A stretch of 64,000 bases of DNA from Nitrososphaerota archaeon (GTDB lineage: Archaea; Thermoproteota; Nitrososphaeria; Nitrososphaerales; UBA183), in assembly GCA_029785625.1 (NCBI GenBank), contig JAFLZI010000001.1:62001-126000 (forward strand), read 5' to 3'. A program made the position numbers and the translations under genes. Below the pieces are notes generated by a model. It saw only the letters and a program-made list of their open reading frames with translations. It was not told the DNA's origin and did not search any database. Below, one piece after another: positions 53,714 to 61,750 of this stretch (position 1 is its first letter; every line of letters begins with the position of its first letter).

Positions 53714-54736
53714 CTAGAGCCTCGTGATGACTTTGAAGAAGTCGTTGAACCTGGTCTGAAGGCCGAAGCGCCTCTCGTTCCCCCTCATGTACATGTAGAC
53801 AGACAGGAGCGAGGGCCACATCTTCATCAGGCTGAACTTGTCCTCCACTTTGGCCTTGATGAACCTGTAGACCTTGGCGTACTCGGAGTAGTGGTCCAGG
53901 ACCGCCTTCCTGTACCCTTCCCTGTCGCCCAGGTGGTCCACGAACAGATTGACGCACTGCATGCTGGGGATTATCCCTTCTCCCAGCATCGGGTAGACCG
54001 TGCCGATGGATTCGCCCACCCCTGTGACCTTTCCGTCGAAGAAGGGCTCCATGTACTTGGGAGGCGTCACTCTCACAGGCCTCCCTATCTTCCTGACGAC
54101 CTCGCAGTGGTACTTCTTCACGAACTCGTCGAGGTCGCCCTGATACCTATGGTGAAGGTCGCCGCCCCCAACATGGGCCATGCCGTCCCCCAGGGGGAAG
54201 TACCACCAATAGCCCGCGAGGCCTGGATAAGGCTTGATCACGAAGTCGTCGTAGGGGAGGTCCTTGGACTTCACCTGGTACTCGAGCGCAGGGATCAGCA
54301 GGTCGTCCTGGACCTTCGGGAGGAGAGACCTGTGCAGACCTGTGGCGTCCACTACGTGGTCGAAGCCCCGGAAGTCCCCGTTGGCCTCCTTGACGTGCGC
54401 CCCCCAGTGCACCTTCTTTCCCTTCAGCATGTCCTCCGTCAGCCTGTGCTTATCGTAGGTGACCAGTCCTCTGAGGGGTATGGTGACCTCCTCGTCTCCG
54501 AGGTCGACGCGCATCTTCTTTCCCCTGTGGAGGATGTAGTCGTCGAAGTTGAACCCTGCCTGTTTCACCAGGTCAGAGATGAAGGGCTGACTAGTCCCCC
54601 AGGCGCACACCGTGTACCAGTTCTTCTCCGTCCGCATCTCGAAAGCCTCTGCCTCCACGTCGGCCGGAAGGCGGTTGAGCAGATACGCCCCTGCCACCCC
54701 GGTGCCCACGACAGCGATTCGAGTCAGAGAAGACAC
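53714..54736 (-). CDS. FAD-dependent oxidoreductase, geranylgeranyl-reductase-like
   Basis: 340 residues. IAVVGTGVAGAYLLNRLP is the FAD dinucleotide-binding motif; VVDATG and YWWYFPLGDGMAHVGGGD match the GGR family, and GVGESIGTVYPMLGEGI is the second FAD motif. It may saturate isoprenoid chains or act on another polyprenyl compound; it is shorter than the GGR at 62.5 kb and diverged from it. A GTAAAAAGG element lies about 30 nt upstream of the ATG. Confidence 0.82.
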   Translation of the reverse strand: MSSLTRIAVVGTGVAGAYLLNRLPADVEAEAFEMRTEKNWYTVCAWGTSQPFISDLVKQAGFNFDDYILHRGKKMRVDLGDEEVTIPLRGLVTYDKHRLTEDMLKGKKVHWGAHVKEANGDFRGFDHVVDATGLHRSLLPKVQDDLLIPALEYQVKSKDLPYDDFVIKPYPGLAGYWWYFPLGDGMAHVGGGDLHHRYQGDLDEFVKKYHCEVVRKIGRPVRVTPPKYMEPFFDGKVTGVGESIGTVYPMLGEGIIPSMQCVNLFVDHLGDREGYRKAVLDHYSEYAKVYRFIKAKVEDKFSLMKMWPSLLSVYMYMRGNERRFGLQTRFNDFFKVITRL

Positions 54737-54811
54737 CGTCTCTTCCCTTACATGGGTGCCCTTTTTACCTGTCGGCCCTAATCGGGTTCGCCCTCGCAGT
54801 CTACCAAAACC

Positions 54812-54819
54812 TAATATAC
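54812..54819 (+). promoter_or_regulatory. TATA box of the citrate synthase gene
   Basis: TAATATAC centred 29.5 nt before ATG 54845. It supports translation from 54845 and thus inclusion of the N-terminal extension in the protein. Confidence 0.6.
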
Positions 54820-54844
54820 CAAAGATATTGATTATATTGCCGTC

Positions 54845-56092
54845 ATGCCGATGCCCAAGAACCCAGAATCAGATTCTACGACCGTGAAGCTGTCGAGGGA
54901 TACCTACTCCAAGCTCGCATCGCTCGGCAAATATTCTGAGACCATGGACCAGATCATCCAGCGCCTGACCACCCAGGCGAAGGGGCTCGAGGACGTCGTC
55001 GCCGGGAAGAGCTCCATCACCTTCATCGACGGCCACGAGGGACGCCTGCTCTACCGCGGCTACGACATAGCAGACCTGACGACTCACTCCAATTACGAGG
55101 AAACGGCGTTCCTCCTCTGGAACGGCCATCTCCCGACCGTGAACGAGCTCAAAGGCTTCAGCGAGGAGCTCGATTCTAAGCGCGCGATACCGCGCGAGCT
55201 GGTGTCGATCCTCACCACCCTCCCTCAGAACTGCGACACCATGGACGCGCTGAGGGTCGGGGTTGCTGCCCTCGGGGTCTTTGACGACCCGATGTACTCG
55301 CAGCAGGAGAAAGCCATGTCCATTGCGGCGAAGATGGGGACGATGGTGGCGGCGATCCACAGGCACAAGCACGACCAGGAGGTGGTCGCCCCGCGCGAAG
55401 ACCTCTCCTTCGCGGCCAATTTCCTCTATATGTTGTCAGGCAAGGTCCCATCCGAAGAGGATTCGAGGCTGATGGACGTCCTACTGATCCTCCATGCGGA
55501 CCACGAGTTTAACGCTTCGACCTTCACCGCCCGGGTCATAGCTTCGACCCTCTCGGACATCTATTCGGCCGTCACCGGAGCCGTGGGGGCTCTCAAGGGC
55601 CCGCTCCACGGCGGGGCCAACGAGAAGGTGGTCGAGATGACCGCAGAAATCGGCTCCCCGGCCAAGGTGGACGCCTACATCCGCGGGAAGCTGGCCAGCA
55701 AGGCGAAGATCAACGGCTTCGGTCACAGGGTCTACAAGACCATGGATCCGCGGGCGAAGATCCTGAGCGACATGGCAGAGCACTTCGTGCGGACTCCGAA
55801 GGAGAAGGAGTCGCTGGAGATCATCCAGCGGATCGAGGCCATACTCCTGAAGGAGAAGAACCTATACCCCAACGTCGACCTCTTCTCCGGACTGGCCTTG
55901 AACCACATGGGAGTGCCTGCGTATCTGTTCACCCCGGTGTTCGCCATAGGCCGTGCTCCCGGATGGCTCGCCCACGTCCTGGAACAGTACGCCGACAACA
56001 GGATAATCAGGCCTATCTCGGACTACGTCGGTCCGCAACTCATGACCTACACCTCCATAGAAGGTCGAACCTCCAAGGGGCTGAGGCCTTGA
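54845..56092 (+). CDS. Citrate synthase with an N-terminal RHH-like segment
   Basis: 415 residues. From about residue 46 it is a standard archaeal citrate synthase: ITFIDGHEGRLLYRGYDI, KGPLHGGANEK with catalytic His, GFGHRVYKTMDPRAK with His and Arg, and YPNVDLFSGL with catalytic Asp. It condenses acetyl-CoA and oxaloacetate. Residues 11-43 (STTVKLSRDTYSKLASLGKY, then ETMDQIIQRL) look like a ribbon-helix-helix/VapB-antitoxin-type segment not normally part of the enzyme. The TATA box confirms this start. The stop overlaps the CBS gene start (TTGA). Confidence 0.95.
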   Translation: MPMPKNPESDSTTVKLSRDTYSKLASLGKYSETMDQIIQRLTTQAKGLEDVVAGKSSITFIDGHEGRLLYRGYDIADLTTHSNYEETAFLLWNGHLPTVNELKGFSEELDSKRAIPRELVSILTTLPQNCDTMDALRVGVAALGVFDDPMYSQQEKAMSIAAKMGTMVAAIHRHKHDQEVVAPREDLSFAANFLYMLSGKVPSEEDSRLMDVLLILHADHEFNASTFTARVIASTLSDIYSAVTGAVGALKGPLHGGANEKVVEMTAEIGSPAKVDAYIRGKLASKAKINGFGHRVYKTMDPRAKILSDMAEHFVRTPKEKESLEIIQRIEAILLKEKNLYPNVDLFSGLALNHMGVPAYLFTPVFAIGRAPGWLAHVLEQYADNRIIRPISDYVGPQLMTYTSIEGRTSKGLRP

Positions 56093-56514
56093 GGGTCGAG
56101 GCCCTGGTCAAGCGCAGGCCGGTTACCATAAGCCCAGGGGCGACCATAAAACAGGCCGCAGAAGTCTTCGCCCGGGAGAAGATCGGCCTCCTGGTGGTAG
56201 CGCCCTCTGTGAGCCCGGTGAAGGCAGAGGCCGTGCTCTCCGAAAGGGACGTGGTCAGGGCCGTGGCGAAGGGGGTGGCCCTCTCGGGGCGGCTGGACGC
56301 CGTGTCGACAAAGAAGCTGATCAGCGTCAAGCGGTCTGACAGAGCCTCCACGGCGGTCAGGCTCATGGCGGACAACGGTATAAGGCACCTGGTGGTGGAG
56401 AACGACGACGGGACCCTGTTCGGGGTCCTCTCCATCAAAGACTTCTTCCGCGAGGGAAAGCTGCTCAACTCGTTCCTCAGGGAAGAAGACCAAGAGGTCC
56501 ACGGCGTCGATTAG
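56089..56514 (+). CDS. Tandem CBS-domain protein
   Basis: 141 residues holding one CBS pair: KRRPVTISPGATIKQAAEVFAREKIGLLVV with SERDVVRAVAKG, then ISVKRSDRASTAVRLMADNGIRHLVV with GVLSIKDFFRE. CBS pairs bind AMP, ATP or SAM as energy sensors. The TTG start overlaps the citrate synthase stop, so the pair is translationally coupled and the CBS protein may modulate that enzyme. Longer upstream reading would lie inside the citrate synthase gene. Confidence 0.87.
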   Translation: MRVEALVKRRPVTISPGATIKQAAEVFAREKIGLLVVAPSVSPVKAEAVLSERDVVRAVAKGVALSGRLDAVSTKKLISVKRSDRASTAVRLMADNGIRHLVVENDDGTLFGVLSIKDFFREGKLLNSFLREEDQEVHGVD

Positions 56515-56811
56515 GCCGTCGAGGGCGTGGTCCGTCGCCTGGGGTCCAAAGTCCAGATAGCGTCTCGCTCGCTGTAGTGAGCGTCTAGCGTGTCGTCTTA
56601 GAAGACTCTCCGCTGGACTTCAGGGTGGAGAAACAGGCTTATGCGCCGATTGGCTCGCATCGGTGCGTTCCTAGGTTCCACCGTCGTGTGGACCTTCCTT
56701 GGCTTGAACGAGAGACGTAGGTACGTGCTTCCCTTGCACCTTCGCACCCTGAGTATTTGCCCACCGTAGCAGATTATCTTAAATAACGTAAGAGGCCTCT
56801 GGATGCTGAGA
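56515..56811. other. Intergenic region before nuoA
   Basis: About 300 nt. A CTTAAATA element at 56778-56785 is centred 30.5 nt before ATG 56812 and is the likely nuoABCD promoter. Nothing else is recognised. Confidence 0.55.
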
Positions 56812-57183
56812 ATGGCTCTTTTCGGCGACATCGGGATAATCTTCGTCATGGCCCTCGTCGCGGTGGGGCTCACGGGGCTGGTCATGATAATCCCGCGCCT
56901 ATTCGCGCCCAGGCGGCCCAACCCGATCAAGAACCTCCCCTTCGAGGCAGGCCAAGTCCCCCAGGGCGCCGGCAAGATGCACTTCATGATGCAGTACTAC
57001 GCCTACCTCCTCATGTTCATAGTGTTCGACGTCCTCTCTATGTTCCTCTACGCCTGGGCGTCGGCCTACAAGCCGCTCGCCCTAGGGCTGTCTTCCGACT
57101 GGACGGTGACGCTCTTCATGGGGATGCTCTTCATCCCAATGGGCTTCGCCCTGTTCCTCGCGGGGAAGAGAGAGCTATGGTAG
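56812..57183 (+). CDS. nuoA: Complex I membrane subunit A
   Basis: About 123 residues, three membrane helices, with the conserved NLPFEAGQVPQGAGKMHFMMQYYAYLLMFIVFDV segment (Glu and Asp of the quinone-cavity loop and helix 2). The start at 56812 is preferred over ATG 56803 because of the promoter distance. It opens a four-gene operon nuoABCD, far from the nuoI-N cluster. Confidence 0.93.
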   Translation: MALFGDIGIIFVMALVAVGLTGLVMIIPRLFAPRRPNPIKNLPFEAGQVPQGAGKMHFMMQYYAYLLMFIVFDVLSMFLYAWASAYKPLALGLSSDWTVTLFMGMLFIPMGFALFLAGKRELW

Positions 57184-57704
57184 TCGCCCAGCAGCAGAAG
57201 GCGGGGACTTTCCAGGTCCTCGTAGGCAAGATAGACGACGTCCTTCAGTACGCCATAGGTGACCCCCTGCGCTACCTGGCAAACTGGGGACGCCTCTATT
57301 CGCTCTGGCCCGTCCATCTAGAGACAGCCTGCTGCTCAGTCGAGGTAGGTGCCGCCGCGGGGTCCCGTTTCGACATAGAGCGTTTCGGCACGCTAGAGGC
57401 ATTCGGCTCTCTCCGCGCCTGCGACCTCATAATAGTCATGGGGACGGTGACCAGGAAGCTGGCCCCTAGGCTGAAGCTCATCTACGACCAGATGGCAGAG
57501 CCGAAGTGGGTCATCGCCATGGGAGCGTGCTCCATAACGGGCGGGCTCTACTTCGACTCCTATAACGTCCTCAGGGGCATCGACGACATCATACCGGTGG
57601 ACGTGTATGTCCCGGGCTGCCCTCCGAGGGCCGAGGCGCTGATCCAAGGGATAGTCCTACTGCAGGAGAAGATCCGAAGGATGCCCACGCTCAGCGGCCG
57701 GTGA
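57177..57704 (+). CDS. nuoB: Complex I subunit B (cluster N2)
   Basis: 175 residues with the four ligands of cluster N2: the adjacent CC pair in LETACCSVE, the Cys in IAMGACSITGG, and the Cys in YVPGCPPRAEAL. GTVTRKLAPRLKLIYDQM completes the family pattern. It passes electrons to quinone at the interface with NuoD. It overlaps nuoA by 7 nt and its stop overlaps the nuoC GTG. Confidence 0.96.
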   Translation: MVVAQQQKAGTFQVLVGKIDDVLQYAIGDPLRYLANWGRLYSLWPVHLETACCSVEVGAAAGSRFDIERFGTLEAFGSLRACDLIIVMGTVTRKLAPRLKLIYDQMAEPKWVIAMGACSITGGLYFDSYNVLRGIDDIIPVDVYVPGCPPRAEALIQGIVLLQEKIRRMPTLSGR

Positions 57705-58291
57705 CGATACCCATGAGCAAGGCCAGTCAGCCAGCCAATCCCGCTCCTTCCCCGGCCGTGGCTCCGCCGCAGCCGGCCAATGCTCCGCCCAGCTCTGCCC
57801 CGGCGGCCGCCCCTGCTGCAAATCCGGACTTGGACAGGGCAAAGGCCATCGCCGACAAGATAACGTCGAAGCACCCAGGGACGAAGCTGGAGTGGGTCAA
57901 GCCGCGCCGGCTGAAGGTCTCCGCCCCGGCGAGCATGATCAAGGACGTGGCGCTCTTCGCCAGGGACTCGCTCGGGTTCGACCACATCAGCACGGTAAGC
58001 GGGGTCGACTGGATTGCGAAGAACGCGCTTGAAGTCGTCTACTTCGTTGGCTCCACGGTCCCAGGCCAGGAGGGGTTCGTCCTGGCCCTCTCCGAGAGGG
58101 TGCCCAGGGACAATCCGGTCGTCTCAACCCTGATTGGGGTATGGAGGGGCGCGGAGTACCACGAGCGCGAGACGCACGAGATGTTCGGGCTCAACTTCCA
58201 GGGCCACCCCGACCAGAGCCACCTCTTTCTCCCGGAGGACTGGAACGACCTGCCGCCCCTCCGTAAAGACTACGTTTCGCCAGGTAGATGA
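57701..58291 (+). CDS. nuoC: Complex I subunit C with a Pro/Ala-rich extension
   Basis: 196 residues. Residues 1-45 are a disordered Pro/Ala/Ser-rich tail, unusual for the family. The NuoC domain follows with DSLGFDHISTVSGVDW, RVPRDNPVVSTLIGVWRGAEYHERETHEMFG and LPEDWNDLPPLRKDY. It is a structural subunit contacting NuoB and NuoD. GTG 57701 overlaps the nuoB stop; ATG 57713 is an alternative start. Confidence 0.93.
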   Translation: MTIPMSKASQPANPAPSPAVAPPQPANAPPSSAPAAAPAANPDLDRAKAIADKITSKHPGTKLEWVKPRRLKVSAPASMIKDVALFARDSLGFDHISTVSGVDWIAKNALEVVYFVGSTVPGQEGFVLALSERVPRDNPVVSTLIGVWRGAEYHERETHEMFGLNFQGHPDQSHLFLPEDWNDLPPLRKDYVSPGR

Positions 58292-59412
58292 GAATGACCC
58301 TCGAAAGCGAGTACTCGCCAGACGCCGACCGGATCATGGCCGTCTCACTCGGCCCTCAGCACCCGGGAGCCGGCCACTTCCGCATCAGGCTCTGGCTAGA
58401 CGGCGACTACGTCGTCAAGGCCCTCCCCGACGCGGGCTACGTCCACAGGGGCGAGGAGAAGATGGGGGAGTACAGGAACTACACCCAGAATGTCCCGCAC
58501 CTGGAGAGGCCGGTGATACTAGACAGCTCGAACATACTCTTCGCCTACTCCTTGGGGGTCGACGAGCTCATGAACAGCAAGGTCCCCCCCAGAGCGCAGT
58601 ACCTCCGGGTCATCATGTCTGAGATCAACCGCATCATCTCGCACATGTACTTCATCGCCATCCAGGGGCTCTTCCTGGGCCACACCACGATGATCACCTG
58701 GTGCATGGGCGACAGGGACTTCTGGATTGACCTCGGCGAGAGGATAGCGGGCGCGAGGGTGACCTTCGCCTACATCATCCCTGGCGGAGTGAGGAACGAC
58801 ATCCCGGAGTTCGCCATCGAGAAAGGGCTCAAGACCTGTGACTGGTTCGAGAAGCGCATGGGCGAGTACGAGAAGATATTCTACGACAACCCCATGGTCC
58901 ACCAGAGATCGGACGGCGTCGGCGTCCTGTCCAGGGATGACGCCATCGCCTTCGGCGCAACGGGGACCGTCGCCAGAGCCTCCGGGCTCGCGCTCGACGT
59001 AAGGAAGGACGAACCCTATAGCTCATACTCGGACTTCGAGTTCAAGACGCCGGTGCTCACCCAGGGGGATTCCTGGGCTCGCGCCTACGTCGCGCTGCTC
59101 GACATGCGCGAGTCGATCAAGATAATCAGGCAGGCGCTCAAAGGCCTCCCACAGGGCCCGGTGCGCCTCAAGCTCGGCCCACAGCCGAGGGTCCCCGCGG
59201 GGGAGGTGTACTCCAGGACAGAGGCTGCCAGGGGGGAGATGTCGTACCACATAGTCAGCGACGGCTCGCCGCGCCCCTACCGTCTGAAGATCGGGGTGCC
59301 TTCGGCGAAGAACCTCAGGGCCCTGCCGCACCTTCTGAAGAACGTCCACATAGCAGACATCCCTGTGATCTACTGGAGCCTGAACTACTGGCCGGTCGAA
59401 GCGGACCGATAA
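58288..59412 (+). CDS. nuoD: Complex I subunit D
   Basis: 374 residues of the 49-kDa/NiFe-hydrogenase-like large subunit: LGPQHPGAGHFRIRL, GYVHRGEEKMGEYRNY, VIMSEINRIISHMYF, and the C-terminal GEMSYHIVSDGSPRPYRLKI. It forms the quinone site with NuoB. The bacterial DRLDY tract that carries the quinone-binding Tyr reads ERPVI here. It overlaps nuoC (ATGA) and ends the operon; nuoH is not present in the window. Confidence 0.95.
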   Translation: MRMTLESEYSPDADRIMAVSLGPQHPGAGHFRIRLWLDGDYVVKALPDAGYVHRGEEKMGEYRNYTQNVPHLERPVILDSSNILFAYSLGVDELMNSKVPPRAQYLRVIMSEINRIISHMYFIAIQGLFLGHTTMITWCMGDRDFWIDLGERIAGARVTFAYIIPGGVRNDIPEFAIEKGLKTCDWFEKRMGEYEKIFYDNPMVHQRSDGVGVLSRDDAIAFGATGTVARASGLALDVRKDEPYSSYSDFEFKTPVLTQGDSWARAYVALLDMRESIKIIRQALKGLPQGPVRLKLGPQPRVPAGEVYSRTEAARGEMSYHIVSDGSPRPYRLKIGVPSAKNLRALPHLLKNVHIADIPVIYWSLNYWPVEADR

Positions 59413-59506
59413 GCCGCCCTCTTCTTGGGCTGTAAGCGCAGGTCAGCCCAGGAAAAGCACCCTCTGCTTCCGGGTCGTCCCGCGGCAACGCTACCCTTCG
59501 GCAATG

Positions 59507-60427
59507 TCACAGTTCCCCCACCGCTACTACGAAGGGCTCGGCCTCCGGGGTCTTCTCGCCCCTCCTGAGGAGATAGACGCCCAGCATGATCAGTGCTCCC
59601 CCGAAGACCTGGACCGCTGTGATCTGCTCCCCGAGTACCGTGAGCCCGAAGAATGCGCCGAACACCGTGGACGTGGACCATACGAGCAGCATCCTGATCG
59701 CCCCCAGTCGTTTGACCGCGGCTATGAACAAAATCGTTGCGCCGGAGACCGTGAGCGCCAAGAGGAGCATCACGGCGGAGGAGTAGGCAGAGAATCCGAA
59801 CGGGAAGCCTCCGACGAGGAAGATGGCGGTCAGGATGCATCCCCCGATGAGGTTGCGGAACTTGCTCAGAAGTGCCGTGTCGAACCTCTTCGTGGCGAGC
59901 ACGATTATGTTGTTCTCGATCGCCCACCCTGCCCCGGAGCCAAGAATCAGCAGGTTCCCGGCCAGTCCCTGGAGGAACGCTATGTGGGAGAGGTCAAGGT
60001 TGGTAGAGACCACCAGGAGCCCTGCCACGATGAGCAGCCCCCTGGCGGCCTGTCCACGCCCCAGTCTCTCTCCGAATATCGCGAAGGCGATTACGGTGGT
60101 AAACAGGACCTCGCCGTTGGCCAGGAGGGAGGCGTTCACGACTGTAGTCTGGTTCAGGCCCAGGGTGTACATCAGCGGAGCGAGGCCCGCCCCCACGAGC
60201 CCGAAGAAGACGAGGTACCTGTAGCTCCCGGGCTGAGGCTTCCTCCTGGGCTGATACAGCAGCAGGATGAGCCCGGAAAGGAGGAATGTTACCCCTGTGA
60301 CCACGAGCGGCCCGTTCCTGGCGAGCGAGATCTTTGTCAGCGCCGACACAGAGCCGGCGCAGACTGATCCAAGGATGGCGTAGAGGTAGCCCTGCCTGGT
60401 CTCAGAGTCCCGTCTGTTTCCTCCCAT
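59507..60427 (-). CDS. EamA/DMT-family transporter
   Basis: 306 residues with ten membrane helices in two EamA repeats (AILGSVCAGSVSALTKISLARNG and ILGSGAGWAIENNIIVLATKRF). LLVWSTSTVFGAFFGLTVLGEQITAVQVFGGALIMLGVYLL closes the second repeat as is typical. Members export or import amino acids and other metabolites. The substrate is unknown. Convergent with nuoD. Confidence 0.87.
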   Translation of the reverse strand: MGGNRRDSETRQGYLYAILGSVCAGSVSALTKISLARNGPLVVTGVTFLLSGLILLLYQPRRKPQPGSYRYLVFFGLVGAGLAPLMYTLGLNQTTVVNASLLANGEVLFTTVIAFAIFGERLGRGQAARGLLIVAGLLVVSTNLDLSHIAFLQGLAGNLLILGSGAGWAIENNIIVLATKRFDTALLSKFRNLIGGCILTAIFLVGGFPFGFSAYSSAVMLLLALTVSGATILFIAAVKRLGAIRMLLVWSTSTVFGAFFGLTVLGEQITAVQVFGGALIMLGVYLLRRGEKTPEAEPFVVAVGEL

Positions 60428-60527
60428 CAGTGCCCCGGTGCAAGGGCTGTGATGTTCTGGAATTAACCGTAAGTCCGCTTGGTGCTCCCGCTTCGGCCGC
60501 AGGACGCACCGTGCGCCGGGAGCTAAC

Positions 60528-60535
60528 GCTTAAGC
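60528..60535 (+). promoter_or_regulatory. TATA-like element of mscL
   Basis: GCTTAAGC, centred 27.5 nt before ATG 60559, indicating a leaderless message and fixing the start. Confidence 0.5.
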
Positions 60536-60558
60536 CGGCAGAAAGCGCCGATTCTGCG

Positions 60559-60948
60559 ATGTCCTCCGACAAGGAGATCATCGCCGAACTTCAGAAAATA
60601 AGGGAGCTCCTCACACCCAAGCCAGCCCCTCCCGCCCCGCCACCCCCCAAGGGTCTCGCCGCTGAGTTCAAGGCATTCCTCACCAATTACAAGGTCCTCG
60701 GCCTCGCCGTGGCCTTCATCCTCGGCGTCTACCTCGGGAGCCTGGTCCAGGCCCTGGTCACCGACCTGATACTTCCAGCCATCGGCATACCACTGAGCGG
60801 CATAGGGAACCTAAGCACCTATGCCGTGACATATGCGGAACAGGACTTCCAAATCGGCGCCTTCCTCATAGCCGTCATCACCTTCATCATTGTCGCCTTC
60901 GTGGTCTTCCTTATAGTCAAGGTCGCCACCCGATACAAGATACAGTAG
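60559..60948 (+). CDS. mscL: Large-conductance mechanosensitive channel-like protein
   Basis: 129 residues. After a short hydrophilic, Pro-rich N-terminal segment, KAFLTNYKVLGLAVAFILGVYLGSLVQALVTDLILPAIG matches MscL helix 1. GAFLIAVITFIIVAFVVFLIVK is helix 2, and a short basic tail ends the protein. It opens under membrane tension to release solutes during hypo-osmotic shock. The proline-rich extension replaces the usual amphipathic N-terminal helix. Confidence 0.85.
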   Translation: MSSDKEIIAELQKIRELLTPKPAPPAPPPPKGLAAEFKAFLTNYKVLGLAVAFILGVYLGSLVQALVTDLILPAIGIPLSGIGNLSTYAVTYAEQDFQIGAFLIAVITFIIVAFVVFLIVKVATRYKIQ

Positions 60949-61064
60949 CGAGCTCCCTCAGGTTTTTTCGCCCGACCCATGTGTGAATCGTTGAGCATAG
61001 TGTCAATGCTAATTGCCTGGGTCAGTCATGTCGTCAGCCCGCGACATCGGGTCTGGGTCGAAGG

Positions 61065-61709
61065 TTGAGCAACAAATTCGAAAAGGGCTGGAAGACACAG
61101 GAGAAGGAGCCATTCGGGAAGATGGTCCGCGAGACGGTCCGCGGGCCCCAGCCTATGCGCCCCCAGATTCAGAAAGCAGCCGATCAGCTGACCAAGGAGG
61201 TCGGCCGCCTGGACCAGGCCATGGGCAGGCTCAAGCTGCGGGAGAGCGCGATATTCAAGAAGACGGTCACCGCCGTCCAGGCGCACGACCAGGAGTCGAG
61301 CAAGGCATACTCCAACGAGCTCGCAGAGGTCCGCAAGATGGAGAAGATTGTCACTCAGTCGAGGATAGCTCTGGAGCAGATCAACACCCGGCTCCAGACA
61401 GTAACAGAGATCGGTGACTTCGCATCCACCATCGCCCCCGCCATCGGAGTGATCAAGAACGTCCGGGCCACGCTAGGCGAGGCGATGCCAGACGCCCAGG
61501 GGACCCTGGGGGAGATAGGCGCGCAGCTTAACTCGGTAATGGTGGATGTCGGCCAGATCACGGGGACGACCTTCTACCAGGCGGAGAACAGCGAAGAAGC
61601 CAACAGGATCCTCGCAGAAGCCTCAGCGGTCGCGGAGAAGCGCATGGCTGACTCGCTCCCAGAGGTCCCGAGCACCAGCGCGGACCAGTCGATCTTCACC
61701 AGCGAGTAG
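61065..61709 (+). CDS. CdvB-like ESCRT-III (Snf7 family) protein
   Basis: 214 residues, mostly charged helices, with an ESCRT-III core: RPQIQKAADQLTKEVGRLDQAMGRLKLRE, KAYSNELAEVRKMEKIVTQSRIALEQINTRLQT, and EIGAQLNSVMVDVG. No winged-helix domain and no clear MIM2 motif for CdvC follow; the tail is acidic. ESCRT-III filaments remodel membrane in archaeal cell division and vesicle release. It is probably one of several CdvB paralogues; cdvA and cdvC are not in the window. TTG start. Confidence 0.85.
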   Translation: MSNKFEKGWKTQEKEPFGKMVRETVRGPQPMRPQIQKAADQLTKEVGRLDQAMGRLKLRESAIFKKTVTAVQAHDQESSKAYSNELAEVRKMEKIVTQSRIALEQINTRLQTVTEIGDFASTIAPAIGVIKNVRATLGEAMPDAQGTLGEIGAQLNSVMVDVGQITGTTFYQAENSEEANRILAEASAVAEKRMADSLPEVPSTSADQSIFTSE

Positions 61710-61750
61710 GAAGACTCCGCCTATAGTCGGCGGGCCGCCCGACCGAGGCG

